Shown in pieces: positions 1 through 4,555 of a stretch of 10,262 bases of DNA; positions within the stretch are counted from its first letter, which is position 1, and each line of letters opens with the position of its first letter. Under the pieces are notes generated by a model. That model saw nothing but the letters and a program-made list of their open reading frames with translations. It did no database searches and was not told where the DNA came from. The position numbers were made by a program, and so were the translations under genes. The stretch is from assembly GCA_002453275.1 (NCBI GenBank), contig DKGN01000184.1, positions 1 through 10,262 on the forward strand. The letters run 5' to 3'. The DNA is from Caryophanales bacterium UBA6769. Lineage in GTDB: Bacteria > Bacillota > Bacilli > Bacillales > UBA6769.

Positions 1-263
1 TCTCCAACCTCAGGATTTTCCGAAACGAGCTTATTTAACTCTTGATAAATGTTATGGTTGTCAATTGTAGCACCGGCTTCTTCATCCGCTTTTAATACTT
101 GTAAATTTAATGAATCTTTTTCTTTCTCTTGATTAGTTTCTCCTCTGTTTTTTTCCTCTTCTCCATTTGTGTTTTGGTTTTGCTCCTCAGGTGGTTTAGA
201 GTCATTACATGCTGCTAACCCTAACACTAGTGCCATCATCGTGAAAACGATATACTTTTTCAA
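1..263 (-). CDS. Putative lipoprotein, N-terminal part (gene runs off the left edge)
   Basis: Only the first 87 codons are in the window. The reading frame starts at a TTG at 261-263, preceded by a purine-rich ribosome binding site (GGGAG at 272-276, 8 bases upstream). The N-terminus is a classic lipoprotein signal: two lysines, a hydrophobic stretch (residues 4-18) and a lipobox Leu-Ala-Ala-Cys with Cys19 as the expected lipidated residue. Residues 20-50 form a hydrophilic linker rich in Glu, Lys, Asn and Gln, of the kind that spaces a lipoprotein domain from the membrane. The start of a folded domain follows (from about residue 52). It lies 14 bases after the membrane-protein gene and so is probably co-transcribed with the secretion genes. 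I do not recognise the domain. A role on the outer face of the membrane is inferred from the lipobox only. Confidence 0.8.
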   Translation of the reverse strand, partial: MKKYIVFTMMALVLGLAACNDSKPPEEQNQNTNGEEEKNRGETNQEKEKDSLNLQVLKADEEAGATIDNHNIYQELNKLVSENPEVG

Positions 264-277
264 TTTTCCCTCTCCCA

Positions 278-790
278 TCACTTTGTTTTTGTCACTTGAA
301 AGAACATAGATAATCCACGTTTGGATTCGTTATACACTACATATCTATAAAAACGCTGATCTGTTTTATCTTGATTGCGTTGTTTTTTTAATTTATTGTT
401 CGCGAATCGGTTTGTAAATCCGAACCCACGTAACGATTTTAAGAAAGTAATCGGAATCATATATAAAATGCAACTATTGAGATATACGTTTAACAAACGT
501 TCTAAGCTTGGATCTGTTATTTTTGTTATAGTTAATCTTTTTACTTTCATGAAAAAACGTAAGCACAACATCCAATTAAAAAGATAGATAACCCCCAAAA
601 TGGAAAAACCTATAATTAAGCTTTTATGAAAAAATGCTTCTGCTTCCTCTCTCGTTTGGAATGCGATTGGTCCAACTGTCACGATTGTCATGACCATCAA
701 TGCAAAAAAAAGAAGAAGAAGTGAGCAGAGCCAAAATGTTCGTCTTGGATATGTTTTAAGCAATTGCCAAAGTTGTTGTTCCTCGTGCAT
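278..790 (-). CDS. Two-helix membrane protein of unknown function, candidate immunity or accessory protein
   Basis: The protein has 170 residues from the ATG at 788-790. An in-frame GTG at 797-799 would add three residues, but that GTG lies inside the AGGTGA ribosome binding site (796-801), so the ATG is preferred. A short amphipathic N-terminus is followed by strong membrane helices at about residues 19-43 and 57-81. A less hydrophobic segment at about 98-119 may be a third helix or lie on the membrane surface. The C-terminal 50 residues are very basic (many Lys, Arg and Asn), suggesting a cytoplasmic tail. I do not recognise the family, and it does not look like EssA or EsaA. It sits downstream of an LXG effector cassette, where immunity genes usually lie, and membrane immunity proteins are known for LXG toxins that act on the membrane or in the envelope. 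That function is inference from position. Confidence 0.82.
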   Translation of the reverse strand: MHEEQQLWQLLKTYPRRTFWLCSLLLLFFALMVMTIVTVGPIAFQTREEAEAFFHKSLIIGFSILGVIYLFNWMLCLRFFMKVKRLTITKITDPSLERLLNVYLNSCILYMIPITFLKSLRGFGFTNRFANNKLKKQRNQDKTDQRFYRYVVYNESKRGLSMFFQVTKTK

Positions 791-795
791 TGTAC

Positions 796-801
796 TCACC
801 T
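796..801 (-). promoter_or_regulatory. Ribosome binding site that fixes the start of the membrane-protein gene
   Basis: On the minus strand the sequence reads TAGGTGAGTACAATG. AGGTGA is a near-perfect Shine-Dalgarno core ending 5 bases before the ATG. The TAG directly before GGTGA is the stop codon of the upstream gene (803-805), so termination and re-initiation are adjacent. The in-frame GTG belongs to the ribosome binding site and is probably not the start. Confidence 0.7.
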
Positions 802-802
802 A

Positions 803-1255
803 CTATGCAGGAAATGCGATTTCGACATTGTTTAATGCGCCAGAGAGTTCCGGAGCATCATAAGTTTTTTTCGAAGCGTCTAACCCTTGAACAGGTACTT
901 TAATATGCAAAATAAAGCCTTCGTTCTCTTTAATTTCACCAAGAAAAGATTGTGGAAGCTCTAATAAAATTTCTCCAAATTGAGCTCCTCGTTGTTCATT
1001 AGCTTTAAATTCTAAATTTGTTTTTAGTCCACAAATTGTTTTTCCTGTCGTATTAACAAAGACACCTACGATGGTCATGACACGTTCTATATGAGAGTAT
1101 GTCCCTTTCAGCAGTACATAGTTGATCGTTCCTTTTTTAAATGGAAATGAACGTGTGTTAAAAAACTCTTGAATATCGTTCATTTCCCGTTTAATTTCTG
1201 GATCATTCATTTGGCTTTCGTGAGCTTTTGCCGGAACTATTTTTATTTTCTCCAA
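803..1255 (-). CDS. Small predicted beta-sandwich protein of unknown function
   Basis: The chosen start is the TTG at 1253-1255, giving 150 residues. It is preceded by AAAGGTG at 1264-1270 with 8 bases of spacing. The longest open frame begins at another TTG (1313-1315), but that one has no ribosome binding site and would overlap the upstream gene by 37 bases. After a polar, helical N-terminus (about 1-35), the rest alternates hydrophobic and polar residues in at least six predicted strands (about 43-50, 58-68, 73-84, 94-101, 113-121, 143-148). There are no membrane segments and no signal peptide. The strand pattern is faintly like the SLAP or FN3-like beta-sandwich domains of Bacillaceae envelope proteins, but this is weak. 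It lies between a WxG coiled-coil gene and a membrane-protein gene in the same operon, so it could be an effector partner, immunity protein or accessory factor. I do not recognise it. Confidence 0.8.
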   Translation of the reverse strand: MEKIKIVPAKAHESQMNDPEIKREMNDIQEFFNTRSFPFKKGTINYVLLKGTYSHIERVMTIVGVFVNTTGKTICGLKTNLEFKANEQRGAQFGEILLELPQSFLGEIKENEGFILHIKVPVQGLDASKKTYDAPELSGALNNVEIAFPA

Positions 1256-1263
1256 GTTTTTCA

Positions 1264-1270
1264 CACCTTT
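1264..1270 (-). promoter_or_regulatory. Ribosome binding site supporting a TTG start at 1253-1255
   Basis: AAAGGTG on the minus strand lies 8 bases before a TTG and just after the stop codon of the upstream coiled-coil gene (1279-1281). No comparable site precedes the upstream TTG at 1313-1315, which moves the start 20 codons downstream of the longest frame. Confidence 0.65.
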
Positions 1271-1278
1271 AAGTGATA

Positions 1279-1698
1279 TTAGTTCACTAAGTTTTCTATC
1301 TTTGTCGATATCCAATTCAATGCAGATTTAATATTTCCTATGAGACCTTCGGTACTATACACTTCGTTTTGTAGACGCATCAGTTCGTTGTTTAATTCAT
1401 CTAAATTTTGATCTACTTTTTGAATATACGTTTTTAAGTTGCCGTTGACTAAATCGTCTTTCAACAGACGTTTATACTTATTCAGGCGATCCCCTTGCCA
1501 ATATTCGTAGCTTTCTTTTGAGAATGTCTTTAGCTCTTTTCTTAGCTCATTCAATTCGGCCTTATGTTCGACTAATTCAGCCTTTAGTTGTTCGATTTTT
1601 TCGATTTTGCTATTTAACAAAGCAACTTCGTCATTGTATGTTTGTAATTGGCTTTGCTTAGTGCTGTACTCTTGTTGAAGAGTAATTCGCTCGTGCAT
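1279..1698 (-). CDS. Coiled-coil WxG-motif protein, LXG-effector partner (YwqH/DUF5082-like or Lap2/DUF3958-like)
   Basis: The protein has 139 residues from the ATG at 1696-1698, which follows an AGGTGA ribosome binding site (1704-1709). The in-frame GTG at 1705-1707 is inside that site. Almost the whole protein is predicted helix: heptad-like coiled coil at about residues 5-60 and 82-117, separated by a hinge containing Trp67-Gln-Gly69, a WxG turn as in WXG100-superfamily hairpins. No signal peptide or membrane segment is seen. The architecture (long helix, WxG turn, long helix, about 140 residues) fits the YwqH/DUF5082 proteins of Bacillus and the Lap2 partners of streptococcal LXG effectors. 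Such proteins bind the LXG domain and help bring the effector to the secretion machine. It follows the effector gene by 22 bases, which supports that pairing. The exact family is not certain. Confidence 0.85.
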   Translation of the reverse strand: MHERITLQQEYSTKQSQLQTYNDEVALLNSKIEKIEQLKAELVEHKAELNELRKELKTFSKESYEYWQGDRLNKYKRLLKDDLVNGNLKTYIQKVDQNLDELNNELMRLQNEVYSTEGLIGNIKSALNWISTKIENLVN

Positions 1699-1703
1699 GA
1701 CAT

Positions 1704-1709
1704 TCACCT
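1704..1709 (-). promoter_or_regulatory. Ribosome binding site that fixes the start of the WxG coiled-coil gene
   Basis: The minus strand reads AAGGTAGGTGAATGTCATG. AGGTGA ends 5 bases before the ATG at 1696-1698. The apparent GTG start at 1705-1707 is part of this Shine-Dalgarno sequence. Confidence 0.7.
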
Positions 1710-1720
1710 ACCTTCAAAAG

Positions 1721-3139
1721 TTACCACGGCCACTTTATTTGTATGGATGGAATTTGCAAATCAACCTTCAAACCAATGACAAGTGATAAATCAACAGAGA
1801 TGTCATTTGACCGTACGTTAAAGTAATCGTTAGAGAAAACCGTTTCACTTGAGAACTCCACACCTGCTGATGCTTGAAAACCAGCGCTTGCAGTTGCATC
1901 AATCCCTAACAATGATTTGCTTGATTTGTCTCCATCAATCTCTATGGAACCACCAGCATCTTCGACACCAAATAAGGTCAGCCCTGCTTCAACCTTAGCT
2001 GCTGCGCCCGTTGCTTCACCACCTAAAGCAAATTTCAGGTCCCCATCTTCATCTTCCGGAATTTTAACCGTGAATTGACCTTCTGCGGTTAAGGCCTCTG
2101 CTTTGCCTGTAACGTATCCATTAAATGTTTCTGTTCCAATCATTGCTGTCCCTTCTGCCTTTGCGACAGCAACATTTCCTTCTGCCTCGATTCCATCAGA
2201 ACCGAAGGTGAAACTACCTTCCCCTGCTAACAGTTCCCCTTCTACACTTCCCGTGGCATATTCCGTAAATTGACCTTCTGCGGAGCCCTTTAAAGCTGCA
2301 AATTCACCAGCGGTATCAATATGATAACCGTCTCGCGTATAATGACCTTGAGCCCCAGCTACATATCCTGTTGCCGCAAAATATATGTCACCATCAATGC
2401 CTGTTACCCATTGCCCTTCTGCAGCAGCTATATGCCCAGTGTTGTGGATAAAGGGATCGTCTTCAAGCATTTGGGCAAAAGCTCCATTAGGTGATTCTAC
2501 AGTGTACCAATCCTTTTGCTCAATCGCGTCAACCTTACTGTAGTCGATACCATTTTTATCACGAAAATTATCGCTTAAATCATGAATTTGGTGGAATAGT
2601 TGCTCGACCCGCTCCTTCATCGCTTGCAAGTCTTGTTTGGCGTTCTCGTCAGTTTTATCTAAGCCTTCTCTAGTTGTTTCTAAATTATTTAAAACAGTCG
2701 CATAGGCGGATGATACGGATTCACTCGGTAGCTTTGTCGTACTAATAAATTCAGCTGCCCGATTTAACAATTGGCTTGATGTCGCATCCAATTGTTCAAA
2801 GGTTTGGTTTTTTCCATGAACCATCTGATAGACGTTTTCGAGTGTGCCAGAGCCAACGATTCCTGCTTCACTATTTTCATAGTTTAAAAAATTCGTTTGC
2901 ATTTTTTTTGCTGCTTCGTGTAATTCATGAACGATGTTAATAATCTTTTCTGCCAACTGAATATGAACAACATCCATGTATTGTTTAAAAGAATCGCCCG
3001 TTTTGCCACGTAAATTATTAGTTTTTGCTAAAATGAGCGATGCTTTGAACTGTTCATACACTGCCGTCGAAAGATTATCTTGATAATGACTTAGTTTATC
3101 AACAAGTTCATTTATTTCATCATTCACTAGTCTTGGCAT
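1721..3139 (-). CDS. LXG-type type VII secreted effector with Gly/Ala-rich repetitive C-terminal half
   Basis: The protein has 472 residues from the ATG at 3137-3139, which follows AAAGGA at 3150-3155. An in-frame GTG at 3146-3148 gives a 4-base overlap with the previous gene, but it is only 1 base from that site. Residues 1-200 are nearly all helix and contain Leu43-Arg-Gly45 followed by a 'GDSFKQYMDVVH'-type helix, the signature of LXG domains, which target polymorphic toxins to type VIIb systems. Residues 235-430 switch to a low-complexity beta-type region of about nine units of 19-28 residues. Each starts with Gly and carries Ala/Val at alternate positions plus an (A/V)EG or similar turn. 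The tail (about 440-472) alternates hydrophobic residues and ends in Ile-Lys-Trp-Pro-Trp. The repeat region has no His or Cys, and I see no nuclease, NADase or lipase motif. LXG proteins are secreted antibacterial toxins, but this C-terminal half could equally be structural. It is flanked by two helical partners. Confidence 0.9.
   Translation of the reverse strand: MPRLVNDEINELVDKLSHYQDNLSTAVYEQFKASLILAKTNNLRGKTGDSFKQYMDVVHIQLAEKIINIVHELHEAAKKMQTNFLNYENSEAGIVGSGTLENVYQMVHGKNQTFEQLDATSSQLLNRAAEFISTTKLPSESVSSAYATVLNNLETTREGLDKTDENAKQDLQAMKERVEQLFHQIHDLSDNFRDKNGIDYSKVDAIEQKDWYTVESPNGAFAQMLEDDPFIHNTGHIAAAEGQWVTGIDGDIYFAATGYVAGAQGHYTRDGYHIDTAGEFAALKGSAEGQFTEYATGSVEGELLAGEGSFTFGSDGIEAEGNVAVAKAEGTAMIGTETFNGYVTGKAEALTAEGQFTVKIPEDEDGDLKFALGGEATGAAAKVEAGLTLFGVEDAGGSIEIDGDKSSKSLLGIDATASAGFQASAGVEFSSETVFSNDYFNVRSNDISVDLSLVIGLKVDLQIPSIQIKWPW
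1850..2435 (-). repeat. Imperfect Gly/Ala-rich protein repeats inside the effector gene
   Basis: The effector residues from about 235 to 430 are built of roughly nine imperfect units. Each opens with Gly plus a hydrophobic residue and contains an Ala-rich strand and an acidic-Gly turn (for example units beginning GHIAA, GYVAG, GEFAA, GSVEG, GNVAV, GKAEA and GGEAT). Unit lengths vary from 19 to 28 residues and DNA identity between units is low, so this is an old protein-level repeat and not a recent tandem duplication. It suggests a regular beta structure such as a beta-solenoid or a stacked amphipathic sheet. The boundaries are approximate, and the start and end given here are listed in the direction of transcription. 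Confidence 0.6.
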
Positions 3140-3144
3140 CTCGT

Positions 3145-3438
3145 TCACGTCCTTTCGATGTCGTGAGCGATTTGTACATCCTTATTAACCCATTTTTCTT
3201 TCATTGCCTTCATTTCGGTGACATCTTTTCGTGATAAAGCAACGTAAGCTTCCATGCTTTTTGTAAATGAGTCCATGATAGACATCATCAAGTTCATTGA
3301 GTCTAATATCGATTTTTTCTTAGCATTTAATACTTCTTTAGATTCGATCGCTGAGACCTCTGTCACACAACTACTGAAGTGTTCAATCTCTGCATCATAG
3401 CCTTCGGGATTTAAGAGAATCTCATTAGATGATGCCAT
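3145..3438 (-). CDS. Small helical ESX/LXG-partner protein with WxxxD tail motif (TIGR04197/DUF3130 or DUF5344-like)
   Basis: The protein has 97 residues from the ATG at 3436-3438, with AAGGGGG at 3448-3454 giving 9 bases of spacing. An alternative GTG at 3442-3444 has only 3 bases of spacing. The start overlaps the end of the M16-like gene by 14 bases. The protein is soluble and predicted to be two helices (about 14-40 and 43-95) with a break around Lys41-Ser43, in the size range of WXG100-like proteins but with no WxG turn. Near the C-terminus is Trp83-x-x-x-Asp87, resembling the FxxxD export motif of DUF3130/Lap1 proteins and the YxxxD/E signal of ESX substrates. It lies directly upstream of the LXG effector gene, the usual place for an LXG-associated helical partner. 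It is most likely the partner that pairs with the LXG domain and supplies the export signal. The family name is tentative. Confidence 0.85.
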   Translation of the reverse strand: MASSNEILLNPEGYDAEIEHFSSCVTEVSAIESKEVLNAKKKSILDSMNLMMSIMDSFTKSMEAYVALSRKDVTEMKAMKEKWVNKDVQIAHDIERT

Positions 3439-4555
3439 GTTCACGTTCCCCCTTATAGTAATCTAAATACCCCTCGCGTATTTTGTAATTCCGCATTGTC
3501 AAAAAGTCTGTTATCTCTTTAGCAGTCAACTGTTTGACATACTCAAACCACTGATAAATGTTGATTTTATCAAAATGGAGTCTCCCGGCTAGCTCGGTGA
3601 AGGCTTTGGGCGATTCACCTAAAAACCTGTCAAACCTTTTTGTGTATCTCTGTTTTGCCTTAGCTACCGTATCTCGATTAATTGCTTCATCAATGTCATA
3701 TTTGTACTTTTGTAATGGTGTTTCGTAATATAGGATGCTCGCATCCATATGATCAACTTCTATTACGAAATAACCTTTAAACATAATTTCGCCGATTAGC
3801 GTAAGTACGGCGTATTCTTTTGAAAGGTTTTCTAATGTTGGTAGCCGTTCAAATTTCAACGCTCCACATTGGTAGTCACCTTTACTCTTTTTAATAAATG
3901 CTTCATCTTGTAAAAAATGAAAGTTTTCTAGGCTAAACAAAAACTTGACGTCAACTGGATTTATTTTCGGAATAGAAATCTGTTTAACTACTTCTTTATC
4001 TGCTTCTCCATGTAAGAACAAAAATAAATTTTTGGAGTAAAATAAATATTTTTGCATCGTCCTTACGTCTGCCACATTTGCATCAAGCAAATCTTGAGAC
4101 AAATATTCAAATTGGAAGTCTTTATTTTTATGGGTAAACTCCATCATTTTTATGCGCCCACGAAATTCCAGATTTTTATAATGGATTTTGAATCGTTCAA
4201 TTGACGCTTTTTTTTCTTGCATGAAGGCTGTTTCATCAATAGAGTCATTAAAAATTTCATTAATAACATGTTGGATGTCAGTCGAGTAATGTTCTTTCTT
4301 TGACCTCCAATAGAGACTTGTTGTATTCATTGACACTGCACAGTCCACATCAAGGTCATACTTCTTTTTTAATCTTGTCCTCACATAGTTAAAATAAACA
4401 TTCGCGGTAGCTGCACCGACAAATTTTTCTTCAGTGTCAGCATGAATTCTTCGTGATGCAAGCCCGACTCCGATGTTAAGCGATATATATACATTTCCAC
4501 GAAGGGATACGTTGTTAATACATGCAATTGAATTCGCTACTTCAAACACCTGCAT
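3425..4555 (-). CDS. M16-peptidase-like protein lacking the zinc motif, accessory to the type VII system
   Basis: The protein has 376 residues. The ATG at 4553-4555 follows an excellent ribosome binding site (GGGAGG at 4563-4568, 7 bases away), and the gene overlaps essC by 14 bases. It has no signal peptide or membrane helix. The layout resembles a small M16 (insulinase/processing-peptidase) protein made of two alpha-beta halves. In the N-terminal half, a strand at about 20-33 is followed by helices, and a Lys-Lys helix at 112-125 leads into a 'LFLFLHGEAD' strand at about 177-186, like the M16 'l.v.Gd.d...v' segment. In the C-terminal half, a helix at 244-262 precedes strands and then a long helix at 284-310, and the end is a 'YVKQLTAKEITDFL' helix like the M16 C-terminus. 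The HxxEH zinc motif is absent throughout, so it would be a non-catalytic member. The fold assignment is my reading of the pattern, not a proven match. I know of no standard type VIIb component like this. Confidence 0.85.
   Translation of the reverse strand: MQVFEVANSIACINNVSLRGNVYISLNIGVGLASRRIHADTEEKFVGAATANVYFNYVRTRLKKKYDLDVDCAVSMNTTSLYWRSKKEHYSTDIQHVINEIFNDSIDETAFMQEKKASIERFKIHYKNLEFRGRIKMMEFTHKNKDFQFEYLSQDLLDANVADVRTMQKYLFYSKNLFLFLHGEADKEVVKQISIPKINPVDVKFLFSLENFHFLQDEAFIKKSKGDYQCGALKFERLPTLENLSKEYAVLTLIGEIMFKGYFVIEVDHMDASILYYETPLQKYKYDIDEAINRDTVAKAKQRYTKRFDRFLGESPKAFTELAGRLHFDKINIYQWFEYVKQLTAKEITDFLTMRNYKIREGYLDYYKGEREHGII

Noticed and set aside
3425..4555. Active metalloprotease function for the M16-like protein
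   Set aside because: No HxxEH, or the HxxxH or HExxH alternatives, occur in the protein, so a zinc-dependent activity is not supported.
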